In this document: positions 1 through 9,869 of the stretch, piece by piece
How the letters are laid out: every line of letters begins with the position of its first letter
How positions within the stretch are numbered: the first letter of the stretch is position 1
From: Phytophthora hibernalis
Lineage: Eukaryota > Oomycota > Peronosporomycetes > Peronosporales > Peronosporaceae
NCBI GenBank assembly: GCA_012656075.1
Contig: JAAKBF010000089.1
Span: forward strand, 186,001-250,000
Direction of reading: 5' to 3'
DNA: 64,000 nucleotides
Made by a program: the position numbers and the translations under genes
The notes under the pieces: model-generated
What the model was told of the DNA's origin: nothing
What the model saw: only the letters and a program-made list of their open reading frames with translations
Databases searched by the model: none

Positions 1-159
1 GTAGTAACTCATTCTATGCACCAATTCTACTGGATCCAGAAGCGCAGCTGCATCCTCTATTTGGACGAACACCATGAGCAGTTAGCTGGATTTATCCTGG
101 GTAGACCGTCTGCTACTCGACACTTTCGTCGCACCAAGCCGATGGTCGTTGCACAATAG
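1..159 (+). CDS. Possible tail of an unrecognised protein, cut by the window edge
   Basis: The first 52 codons are open from the window edge to a TAG. The stretch is basic near its end and contains no motif I recognise. It may equally be chance, because nothing downstream or on the other strand supports a gene here. Confidence 0.2.
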   Translation, partial: VVTHSMHQFYWIQKRSCILYLDEHHEQLAGFILGRPSATRHFRRTKPMVVAQ

Positions 160-532
160 AAGGCAGTGCATGAATTTGCTGTACAGGATCCCTCTGCGTA
201 CGGGGACTTTAAGTTGATATACCCCGCTATATCTGATTCACAAATGAATTACATATCAATATAAACTAGTGCTAAATACGACTCTATACTGTAACCAGGG
301 GTTCGTGTAGGCTGGGATAGCATTTATTTTTTTACAAAGGAGCGCGAAATTATGAAGTATGCCTTGCTCCACCCACTACATGTAGCACTAGCCGAGCGCC
401 GCCCGCGTTGCGGACGGTGGGTGCATGTTTGGTGGGTGCCGTTAGCTCGCTGTTCCAGCTCGCTTCACTACTATTTTTACTATGCCACGCTTATGTTTTA
501 AATCCGTTTATTTTACTGATGACTTGTACAAC
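160..532. other. No gene seen
   Basis: I find no credible reading frame, RNA gene or terminal repeat in this stretch. It leads into the repeat pair that follows and could be the worn flank of the inverted Helitron scrap, whose 3' side would lie in this direction. Confidence 0.5.
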
Positions 533-783
533 AACCCTAAGCCCGCTACGGCTCGCAAGCTTCGCCTCCGCTTGACAGTCAAGCACTGCTCGGTCCTGGG
601 TTTGCACCCGCGTGCTTCGCACACGGACTTCAAACCGCAGGCGTACTCGCTACGCTCGACTCACGTGGTTCCCATCTCCATGAACCCTAAGCCCCCTACG
701 GCTCGCAATCGATTGACAGTCAACTTCTGCTTGGTCCTGGGTTTGCACCCGCGTGCTTCGCACACGGGCTTCAAACCGCAGGC
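533..783 (+). repeat. Two tandem copies of a ~100-bp unit at a 150-bp period
   Basis: Two near-identical blocks start with AACCCTAAGCC and end with CAAACCGCAGGC. The first spans about 533-642 and the second 683-783. They share a GC-rich core with the self-complementary word GTGCTTCGCAC, which can form a small hairpin. The first copy carries about eight extra bases. The frames reading through are shadows of the repetition and not a gene. The position 3' of the inverted helicase scrap makes a Helitron subterminal repeat possible, but no CTRR end is visible. Confidence 0.7.
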
Positions 784-945
784 ATGCTGCGCTCGCCTCC
801 TCAGTATGTCGCCTAGGTCCTCACCGATCAGAGTGGCCACGTTCGCTTCGCTCGAGGGGCAATGGTGACTGTCAACAATTTGCGCGCTATGCAAAGTGAC
901 ATATGAATTGATTTCGTAAAAAATGCATTCGGACAAAGTCGCTGC

Positions 946-1950
946 CTACGTCGTCTCGAAGAGCTGACGGTAGACTATGTTGGCCGTGTACACTCCGTCT
1001 TCTTCCTCCCGCTCTGGATACTCGACCAACGCCTTGAATCTCGATCTCGACGTAACCCTTGACATGGCCACATACAGCTGACCGTGGGAAAAGCAAGGCG
1101 TCGCCAAGTACAGTCCCAGGTACTGTACCGTTTGTCCCTGCGCCTTGTTGATTGTCATGGCAATGGCAGTCTGGACAGGAAACTGCTTACGTCTCAAATG
1201 GAATCCGAAATCGCGGATGTCACCATCGCTGATGAACACGATGCGCGGGATCAACACATGCTGGCCTTGCCTGTCGCCGGTCATGATGGTGGCGTGGATG
1301 ACATGATCTTTGAGTTCGACGATTCGCAGGCGTGTTCCGTTGCACAACCTTAGGTCGGGATTTAAGTTCCGCATCATGATGACTGGTATCCCCTTCTTGA
1401 GTTTGAGTTTGTGAGGTGGGATGCCACTGATGTTCAGGGAGTTGAGCACCTCCTGCTCGAATAAGTTCATCCTCCACTGAGTCCGTGGACACATATTCTC
1501 TAGCTGGCCCAGTCATACGATCTGCTACGGCTTCGTTCATGCGATGGACGATACTGTTCGTGGTAGTCAGTATGGTGCGACTCGCAAAGTACTCGTCCGT
1601 GGCAACTTCCGAATTGTTGATGTCGGCGTACATTTCGTCAATCATGCGCCGCATACCCCGCGGAATAGCTCCCGGACGGATCTCCTCGTCCTCATCTGGA
1701 TCCCCGGCGGGGTTGTCGATGAGCATGTCACGTGGAATTTTTATGTAGTCATTTCCCAGATCATTGTTCACCTCGTGTCTACCCTCTCCAACCTTCAGCA
1801 GGTAATCAGAAAACGCAGCCATTTCTGCAGCACTATCGGACGTGGCAGCCGTGCGAACACGCATGTTCTCTGTCAGACGCACCTGTGGAAAAGTGACCAC
1901 AGTTCGGATGACTTCAGGCATGCGTCGATTGTCTCTGTAGCCGAGCCGCC
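946..1950 (-). pseudogene. Helitron Pif1-type helicase, C-terminal fragment
   Basis: This is the C-terminal third of the Pif1-like helicase of a Helitron, the enzyme that unwinds DNA during rolling-circle transposition. The upstream piece (1950 down to about 1480) shows the conserved RLTENMR block. The downstream 182-codon frame has the motif V/VI blocks INKAQGQT and YVAMSRV. A frameshift near 1480 separates the two pieces. The Walker A and B parts and all of Rep are absent, and the fragment is fused abruptly to a Ty3 scrap near 1950. It is clearly dead. It is not a duplicate of the Helitron at 20-26 kb at the nucleotide level as far as I can see. Confidence 0.85.
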
Positions 1951-2489
1951 CTAAGCACAATCGCGTTCCTTGACTCGGTAGACCTTCAGGTGCCACGGGG
2001 ACAACATGACCGCGAAGTGGGTCGTTCGACCGAACAATGTCTTCGACTTATGCACCCACTCCAGTGTCGAGAACCGTGTGTAGACATGGATAGTCCGTCC
2101 GACCGGCTGGGTGTAACACACTTTCAACAGTAACAGCAAAGCCAACACCTCCTTCTCGGCCGGGTGGTAATTCATCTCGCCGTCTTTCAATACGCGGCCG
2201 CATAACCGCACGGGGTGCAACTTTTCGTCGTGATACTGCATCAGAATGGAACTCAAAGCCCACTCATTAGAAAAAAATGTCACGTGCACCTCTTCGGCTC
2301 GGTCAAAATGTCGTAGTATGGGAGCGGCTGCAACCTTCTGTTGTGCACCGCGAAGCTTCGATGAGACGAGGATGAGTTCCCTGCCGGTGTAAAATCCTCA
2401 TCCTTGAGTTGGTACAGGGCGGCCCCGTAGACTGCAAAGCCTTGGATGAATCTGCTGTAATAGTTCAACGCACCGAGGAATGACTGCAT
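1951..2489 (-). pseudogene. Ty3 reverse transcriptase/RNase H fragment, inverted
   Basis: Two overlapping frames encode the joint between RT and the first RNase H of a Ty3 element. One has the LGALNYYSRFI block that follows the RT thumb. The other has NYHPAEKEVLALL and the VYTRFSTLEW block. The same blocks occur in the plus-strand family A element that begins just beyond it, so the two meet head to head near 2,490. The sequence differs enough from family A to be another family or an old copy. Both edges are abrupt, which suggests a rearrangement rather than an insertion. Confidence 0.8.
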
Positions 2490-2496
2490 TCCTTTC

Positions 2497-3480
2497 TTCG
2501 ACCTTTGACGGGAAGCCCTATCGGTCGGAAGATGCGTTACAATGGATCAAACGCTTCATCTACGAGATGAAGGGAACGTTCAAACGGTAAGATGAGTGGT
2601 GTGAACCATTCTCGCTGAGGCTGGGCAAGGCAACTAAGGGTTGGTTCCGACAGCTTCCCAAGAAGACTCAGCGAAAGTGGAATCTCCTCAGTGAAGATTT
2701 CCTGGACTACTACTGCTCGCAATTCGACCAGTCGGCGCGAGCCCGCTACTACTCAGCGAGACGCAGGAGAATGAACATGTCTGCGACTTCTTGCTGCGAC
2801 TGAATGACTACGCGCGAACCGCCCACATCAAGTACGAGAAGGGTGGAGGTGACGCCGCCGACCACGTCGAACATTTCCTGCTTAATTGCGGAGACGACGA
2901 CATCATGGATCTGTTGTACCCACAACGACTCAGCGATATTACGAAGGTCGAGAAAGTGATCAACCAGCGTTTACTCGGCGCGAAGCGCAGAAACAACCCG
3001 ATCGTCTGAGCACAAGTCGCAGTAAGGATGCCAAACGGGCTGAGAAGAACGGAGAACAAAATCGCCGAGTCGACTCCAAGAAACAGCAGGACGAACGTTG
3101 TGGGCGAGAGGGTGAGGACAACAGTCGCCGAGTTACGCTAGCAGATGTGTCGATCGACGACCTGTGGGCCGCACTCGACACTCGCCGAGCTACGGTAAAC
3201 ACAGACCTCTACGACTCGTCGAATGGAGAAAGCGATCCGAGCGAAGTCCTCGACCAACACTCTGAAGAAGACTCGGACTACATGGATACCGGCAATACGA
3301 CCGGAGACTCCAACCGATATCAGCAGAACTCGTCGAATCCCAAAGGACAAGCTAATCGCCGAGACGGTCTCGAGAGCGGAAGACTTACGGTCCGTGTGGA
3401 TCCTGCGGAGCAACAGGTCACGATGCACACTTTTGTCGCCGACGCTGCAAGTTCTGCAAGCAAGTGCTCGAAGTAGGCCA
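2497..3480 (+). pseudogene. Family A Gag
   Basis: The frame opens with FDGKPYRSEDALQW and continues through a helical, Trp-rich region typical of retrotransposon Gag, which packages the element RNA in cytoplasmic particles. An in-frame TAA sits at 2588-2590 and a frameshift near 2,770 moves the frame to the part beginning ENEHVCDF. Another shift near 3,000 leads into a long acidic, Gln/Asp/Ser-rich tail. I see no clear CCHC knuckle in the tail. Identity as Gag rests on position and on the conserved capsid-like blocks shared by oomycete Ty3 elements, so it is an inference from context plus motifs. Confidence 0.75.
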
Positions 3481-3594
3481 GTGCGAACTATTCCGACGCT
3501 TCGAGAAAATCTCTAAGTTCGTTAAGACGTCAGTCGACAAGTCCATTGTCCCGGACGATCTTCAGGACATCTACTCGTCGAGCCATTTAAACTA

Positions 3595-4953
3595 GTGGGC
3601 CCGACAACCATGAGTGGGTTGGACAACAACAAGCTGCCACATTCAGCAGAACCAGCAGTCGAAGCAAACTACGTGTTTGATTTTGTTGGGGAAACGGAAC
3701 GGCCCGACGAGTGGAGTGAGAATGAGAGTGATGAAGAGAGTGGACGAGCGGATGTGGACGAGAGTTGTGGGCTCGGCGAGTCGAATGAAAACGATGACCG
3801 AGCGATTGGAAGTATGGATGGAACTCAGCGACCGATGATTTCGATAGGTCAAGCCAAGAGATGGAAGTTGCTCCCTGGTGAGCGGCTGGGATGGTGGTCA
3901 TCGAGGAAATTCGATCGCCGAGTGAGAATGAGAGCTCTAGTGATGGGAGCTGTGAATGATGAGCGGACAAAAATCCTGTTGGATACCGGAGCGAACGTGT
4001 CGGCTGTGACCGAAGCGTTCGCTAGGAAGTTGCGACTGAAGCGACTCACCAACAATGACGTGAAGATCGATGTCCAAGGAATCGCCAAGTCAAAGGTGGC
4101 GACCACCTCTCGCGCAATCGTTAGAGTTACACTGGGGTGGGAAGTGGTTTACGAATTCGAGGTGTGGATCATGCCTCATCATGCTGGAGTCGACCTGATC
4201 CTGGGTACCGACTTCATGATACCAGCCGGTATCAGGCTGGACTTGTACAATTCAATGGCCAAACTGCCCGATGAAGTCGTGGTGCCACTAATCAAGTCGT
4301 CGAGGGATGTTGACAACACAGAGTACCGTCGAGAAGTGATCGGAGGCCCACGGGAGACATTGGACATTATGGGGAGAGAAATCGCCCAGTTCAAGTTGAG
4401 ACGGCGACATCCCAGCGAATCGACGCATGAGCTGTGGGTTCGCCAATTGCAAGGGGTGATTCCAACAGTCGAGCACAAGGCTGCAGGACCCGCCGTGCGG
4501 GTGTTGCTGACGAACATCACCGCGAGCCTAACTTGGTGTCCAGACTATTTTCCGGTGGGTCTATGGATGACCCACGGAGTACTGCCTCGGGATGATGGTT
4601 ATGTACGGGTGAACTCAGCGAAATATCGCGACTGGAAAGCGCTTGCCTACAAGGGTGCTCTCGACAACCGACTCCTAAGGAAAGAACAACGGCTATATAT
4701 GGAATGGCTTAGCCGACAGCCTCCCGCTGTCGAAAGGCCACAATACAAGACGCCGACGGCTATAAAATCGAGACCCGTCCAACCAGAAGAAGACAACGCT
4801 CGCGAATCGCTAGAAGTCGACGAGCTCGACGAAGATTCGACAGGTGTATCTAACTCAGCAAGGGAGAAATACCTCAGAGTGAGGCCATGGTGGAAGACCC
4901 GCCGAAACCTGACAACTCAACCATTTTGGAAACCAAAACTGTCGATCCTCTAA
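3595..4953 (+). CDS. Family A aspartic protease and flanking linker
   Basis: The 452-residue frame carries the retroviral-type aspartic protease that cuts the Gag-Pol polyprotein. The catalytic triplet LLDTGANVS lies at about residues 128-136, with D130 as the active Asp. The flap-side block GVDLILGTDF follows about 70 residues later, as expected. The N-terminal 80 residues are acidic and the C-terminal half, which has no recognised domain, runs towards RT. The frame is intact from start to stop, unlike neighbouring pieces. It was probably made as part of a polyprotein, so the first Met is only the first available one. Confidence 0.85.
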   Translation: MGPTTMSGLDNNKLPHSAEPAVEANYVFDFVGETERPDEWSENESDEESGRADVDESCGLGESNENDDRAIGSMDGTQRPMISIGQAKRWKLLPGERLGWWSSRKFDRRVRMRALVMGAVNDERTKILLDTGANVSAVTEAFARKLRLKRLTNNDVKIDVQGIAKSKVATTSRAIVRVTLGWEVVYEFEVWIMPHHAGVDLILGTDFMIPAGIRLDLYNSMAKLPDEVVVPLIKSSRDVDNTEYRREVIGGPRETLDIMGREIAQFKLRRRHPSESTHELWVRQLQGVIPTVEHKAAGPAVRVLLTNITASLTWCPDYFPVGLWMTHGVLPRDDGYVRVNSAKYRDWKALAYKGALDNRLLRKEQRLYMEWLSRQPPAVERPQYKTPTAIKSRPVQPEEDNARESLEVDELDEDSTGVSNSAREKYLRVRPWWKTRRNLTTQPFWKPKLSIL

Positions 4954-5360
4954 TCGACATAACGGACAAGGAAAGGAGTGACGGGCAGCTGCCGCCATTG
5001 GATCAGCAAGACTCCGCGATAGCCACTGTCCAAAGCGAAGGACATAAGAAAGGTTGTTCCACCAAAATGGACAGGGGGACCAGTGGGACCCGTCGAACAA
5101 CAGCCAGACCGACATACTCCTGGACTGAAGCCAGGACTTGTCGAAACGGGAGAATTGGAGATATCAGATACTCCATTAAGCCCAAATCCAACCGAAGACC
5201 TTCGATTGCGTTTCTCGCAGCCGCCGATGAACTCGAGATGTACCTTTCGACGGCTGATGTCGTTCTCGAAGGCGGGTCAGAACTCGCCGAGTTTGAACAC
5301 TCGTCGAGCGATGAGAGTCTAACCGATTACGCTCATGAGCTCGCCTTTTGCCTGACTTGA
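4887..5360 (+). pseudogene. Family A protease-RT linker
   Basis: This frame overlaps the end of the protease frame in another phase and most likely continues the same polyprotein after a frameshift near 4,880. It is hydrophilic, rich in Asp, Ser and Arg, and has no domain I recognise. It ends at 5360, about 90 bases before the RT frame opens. Its acidic end (AEFEHSSSDESL) resembles spacer regions ahead of RT in other chromoviruses. It is listed because it fills the gap between protease and RT and not because a function can be named. Confidence 0.5.
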
Positions 5361-5451
5361 CGGAATCACTATCAACAAAGCTAGACTACGAAGGCGACAA
5401 CGTTATATCCCCAGCGCACGATGACCGACAGCAAATGAATCTCATCAAACC

Positions 5452-6676
5452 TTGAAACGACACGAAAATATCATGATCTCGAGTGGAAATGCGCTTCCAC
5501 CACCGGCATACGGCGTGGTCTGCGATATTGACGTCCAAGGGCACGAACCCATCAAGAGAAGAGCGCGGCGAGTGCCGCTGAAGAACTTGAGCAAACTCTA
5601 TGAGTTTTTGAAAGCGCTGATTCAGGCAGGGATCGTGTCATTTTCGAAGAGCCCTTGGGCCTCGCCAATCGTGATTGTCATGAAGAAGAATGGTGTCGAC
5701 ATTAGACTTTGTATCGACTACAAGCTGGTGAACGCAATTGCGGTCAGCATGGAATACGCAATGCCGCTGGTCGACGACTTGCTGACGGAACTCAAGAGTT
5801 ACTTATGGCTCTGTTCCCTCGACGCTGCTAGTGGATTCTGGGCCGTAATGATGACTCGACGAGCTCGCGGAATTTCAGCTTTTGTGTGTGCTCTCGGCCA
5901 CTTCGAGTGGTTGCACATGCCGTTTGGTCTTAAAAACGCGCCCATGATTTATCAGCGACTCATCGACAATGCTCTCTGGGGCTACGTGCAACCGAGTGGT
6001 GGCTGGGCTACATTCGCCGAGAAGATGCGGCTCGCTGAGACTGTAGCAACTGCTCAGCGAAAGCAACGACCATCCCAGCTAACGCAAGGGGCATATTCGA
6101 TGAGTCTAAGCACCAAATTTGAAGCCGACTACCGATCTCTCGATGAGTCTGACCCGCTGCAAGAGCTCATCAACAGCCCTGAGAATGACATGTTCAATAC
6201 GGGTGAGCCAGACGAGTCACAGTTAATTCCGGTTTTTGGTCGACGATCGTTTGTCGACGATATTTGCTTCGGCGGTGCAACATTCGACGAGTGCCTCAAC
6301 ACGCTCGACCGGTTGCTAAACCGATTCGCCGAGTGCAGAATCAGCGTGAGTTTCACCAACAGCATCTTTGTCCAGCCGATGGTCGACTTCTTGTCTCACA
6401 AAGCGACGGCTGACGGAATTGCCGCTGATCCCAAGAAGCTGGCCGCGATCGCTGAGCTTCCATTCCCGTCATCGAAAAAAAGGGATGCAGGCATTCCTTG
6501 GCGCGCTCAATTACTACAGCCGGTTCATCCAAAACCTGGCGTTGTATGGATCTGTGCTTTATCAGCTGAAAGAAGATGACTTCGGTAGTGGAAGCGACTT
6601 ATCGACCGCCAGAGCTTCATTCGCTGAGCTAACGCGGAAGGTGACAGAAGCGCCTATTCTAAGGCATTTCGATTAA
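5452..6676 (+). pseudogene. Family A reverse transcriptase with an unusual insert
   Basis: RT copies element RNA into DNA. The order of blocks is ASPIVIVMKK and RLCIDYKLVN (fingers), LCSLDAASGFW (motif A with its Asp), PFGLKNAPMIYQRL (motif B) and FVDDICFG (motif C, with Phe in place of the usual Tyr). Between motifs B and C lie about 75 extra residues, rich in Gln, Ser, Asp and Glu, where Ty3 RTs usually have about 15-20. The frame slips at a run of seven A at 6475-6481. The thumb (LGALNYYSRFI) follows in another phase and ends at an in-frame TAA at 6674-6676. Repairing these marks is not attempted here. Confidence 0.85.
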
Positions 6677-7641
6677 GCGAAAGACGTCCATGTCATGGTC
6701 TTTGCCAATGACTGGGCGTTGAGTAGCTCCCTGATGCAGATGCATGATGGGAAACTGCACCCAGTCCGCGTCTGTGGCCGAGTGCTGAAAAAGAGCGAAG
6801 TCAACTACCACCCAGCTGACCAAGAGGTGCTTGTGTTGCTTCAACTACTGAAGGTATGCTATACGCTGGTGGTGGGCAAGACAATCCATGTCTACACCCG
6901 GTTCTCCACGTTAGAGTGGGTGTTCTCGTCGAAGACATTGTACGGGCGACCAGTGAGCTTCGCCGTCCTGCTCTCACCTTACCACTTGAAAATTAAACGG
7001 GTGCGTGAGTGGGATATCGAATTCGCTCAGCTGCTGCAAGCCTCTATCACTCCACACATTGGACTCGACGAGTCGTTAGCACACATTGCACCACCATCTA
7101 AGAACTCGGCGAGTGTCCGCCTGGAGCCAGAATTGCTATATGCGCACGTACCACACGACTTTGTGGGATACGTCCTGTCATTCGACGGGTCGGCGAAGAC
7201 GGAGAAGTATGGCGGCTATGATAGTTGCTCGTGGGTCTTGTGGCAGTTGCCGATGTGCGACATTGTGATCGCTGCGAGTGCTCACCTCTTGGACACTACG
7301 GTCAATATCGCCGAGTACTCCGGAATGAATAACGGCGTTATCGCGGCCCTTGACCGGGGCATCACCGACCTTATCATAGTCGGTGATTCCAGGCTCGCAA
7401 TCCAGCAATCCATGGGGTGATCGCATGCAGGAAGGAAACGTTGCAAATTCAGTTGGCACGCCACAAGGAACTCATCGATCACCTCAACTCCGTACGCTAT
7501 CTCCATGTAGTCCGGTGCTACAACTCAGCAGCGGATACGTTAGCCACGGAAGCTCTAGAAGCGAAAGCTGGGCGTGTCATTCTTAGCGGTGACCGCAAAG
7601 CTGAGCTAAAGGCGTTGAACCGGATACAGGAAAAGCTGTAG
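6677..7641 (+). pseudogene. Family A tandem RNase H domains: degenerate tether plus second RNase H
   Basis: The first domain keeps the fold blocks of Ty3 RNase H (HPVRVCGRVL, NYHPADQEVL, VYTRFSTLEW), but the usual first and third acidic residues (TDAS and TDH) read ANDW and TRF, so it looks catalytically dead. A second RNase H follows with all four acidic positions: LSFDGSA, NIAEYSG, VGDSRLA and SAADTLATEAL. A dead first copy acting as a tether with an active second copy is known in retroviruses and reported for some plant and oomycete Ty3 elements. The frame breaks at a GGGG run at 7414-7417, inside the second domain. Family B has the same second domain at 54.1 kb. Confidence 0.85.
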
Positions 7642-7769
7642 CTCGACGAAGGGCAGAAGAAGTCCCTCCTAAAGTCTCAGCGATTACTCGAAGTCAAACT
7701 CAACCAGTTCGCCGAGTTCGATTCGCCGAAGACGAAGAACTAGACCCAGCGAGTGAACCGGCACACGAC

Positions 7770-9007
7770 GTGCTAGTAGAGTCTGATTCGCCGAGTCTAC
7801 CGGACAATGATAGCCCAGTCGACAAGTTTGAAATGGAGTACCAACCTCCAGAAGCTCAGCGGGTAGTAGAGCAGGGCAGTTCTTGCTCAGAACGTCAGGA
7901 ACTGCCAAGTGCTGAAGACGTCAACCCTCTAGTAGTCCAAGCTGAGCGACGAGGCCGGATATCGACGGCACAAGACGAATCATGTCGGTGGTCTGACCTG
8001 ACGAAATATTTGCGAGGTGAATTCGATGAGCTCACTCGGCGAAGAGCCGGCGACGCCGGCAAAGTTGCCGATAACTTTGTACTCAGCGAGGACGGCCTAC
8101 TATATTACATGAGCCGTCGCAGAGAGCGAGGTAGACCCGACGAGCACGACACGAAGCTAAGAATGGTGGTGCCAACTACACTTATCGACGAAATCTTGGC
8201 GAATTGCCATAACTCCATTGAAGGAGGACATCAAGGCATCGTTAGGACTTATCACCGAGTGAAGGCCGATTACTATTGGATTGGTCTGTATGCCGACGTG
8301 GTCAAGCATGTGCAAGCCTGTGAAGATTGCAACACCAGTTAGAGCAAGCCTCAACTTCGCGGATATTCGCGGGTAATGTCGTTCCGATCGACCTTTCCAG
8401 ATTGTGTCAATGGACTTCGTTATACCCTTGCCGAAGAGTCAGCGAGGAAACACGGCTCTCCTGCTATTTTCAAGATCACTTCATCGGGTTCGTCATCGCT
8501 AAGGCGATGAGCGATACTGGGGCACTTTAAGTGGCTTAAGCATTTGAAGAGTGCATATTCCGTCGATTTGGCGCACCATCGCTCATCCGACACGACCGAG
8601 ACCCAAGATTTATGAGCGAAGTCTTTCAGACTTGCTCGGAGATGATGCAGTCGAGGTCCCGAGCTACACTGAGCTACCGACCACAAGCGAACGGACAGCA
8701 AGAACGCAGTGTGAAAACCATGATACAAACGATGCGTGTCTACGTGGAAGACCCGCTTCAAGCTGACTGGGACGACATCGCTGAGAAACTAGTCTATGCC
8801 ATGAACAACTCGAGGGATTCGACTCGGCGAGAAACGCCATTCTACTTAGTGCACGGTTGGGACACCCAGTCAACAGTCAAATCGATGACATCTTCCATTC
8901 GCCGAGTCTCCAAAGACTCCGCGAAACAAACCACCTCAGCGAAAGCCACAAAATGGCGTCGAGAAGCTAACCGACAACGGGAAACAGCGCTCAAGCTGAC
9001 CAGTTAA
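7770..9007 (+). pseudogene. Family A integrase: HHCC finger and catalytic core
   Basis: Integrase inserts the DNA copy into the host genome. The N-terminal HHCC finger is clear (CHNS, GGHQG, ACEDC) up to a TAG at 8340-8342. The core follows in shifting frames: the first Asp lies in a SMDF block near 8,410, the second in RHDRDPRF near 8,590, and the Glu in NGQQERSVK near 8,700. This is the D,D-35-E spacing. A stop near 8,528 and frame changes split the core. The last piece ends in a Lys/Arg-rich tail at 9007. The first 60 codons are an acidic linker. Confidence 0.85.
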
Positions 9008-9177
9008 ATGAAAAGGCTCGGCGAACAAAGGAACACAACGACTCGCTGAGTCGGAGCGAGCAGAAAGTCATACCGAATGACTCGACGAGCAAGGAGACAG
9101 CTGAAGCGAACAATAGCGACGGACTCGCCGAGTCATAACAGTCTCTGTTCAAGATTGGGGACCAAGTCTGGCTGCTC

Positions 9178-9678
9178 ATGGAGCGCGTCAAACCAGGCTT
9201 GAAGAAGAAGCTAGCCCATCGATGGCACGGCCCGTTCCGGATCAAGCAGAAAATCGAGGAGTTCGCCTACGAGCTGGATCTGCCAGACAAGAGCGGCTAC
9301 CGGTTCTATCCAGTAGTCCACGTATCCAGACTTAAGAAAGTGACCGAGCTCGGCGAATGGCCTACGACTTCGCTAGTCAAAGGACTCAGCGAAACCGATC
9401 GATTGGATTTCGACGAGGAACTGCTGCCAGAAGACAGCTAGGAACCTGACGAACGGACTGGTCGATATGAAGTCGAAGCCATCCTGAAGGACGAAATGCC
9501 ACTCTCGACGAGTACGGACCGAGCCCAGGGCCGGTCTCTGGTAAAATGGGTGGGCTATGACGAAACCAGCTGGGAACCACTGTCGAATTTATCGTGTGGA
9601 GGTCTTCTCTTCGACTATCTTAGACAAAAGAAACGTGAAAACCGTCTGCAAATGGTGCAAGTTGCAGACGAGTGTTAA
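9178..9678 (+). pseudogene. Family A integrase C-terminal GPY/F region and chromodomain
   Basis: The block KKLAHRWHGPFRI is the GPY/F-type module of Ty3 integrases. After an acidic hinge (DFDEELLPEDS) an in-frame TAG at 9439-9441 interrupts the frame. Beyond it GRYEVEAIL, SLVKWVGYDETSWEP and SCGGLLFDYL make a canonical chromodomain, which in chromoviruses steers integration to chromatin carrying particular histone marks. The family B counterpart at 56.5-57.0 kb has the same architecture without the stop, which shows that the two parts belong to one protein. Confidence 0.88.
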
Positions 9679-9869
9679 AAGCTATTGCATATGACAAAAT
9701 ACCACCGACCTGTGAAGACAAGCAGGCAGGTCGAGTGAGCGGAAGCTGCTGCGTCATTTTTGATATTACGAAATGGATGAGTACGGACTACATGAAGAAA
9801 AAGAAAAAACTACCAAGACTCATCGAAAACTGCAACTGGGCGAACTAGGAGTCTCAGCGAAACAACTGC

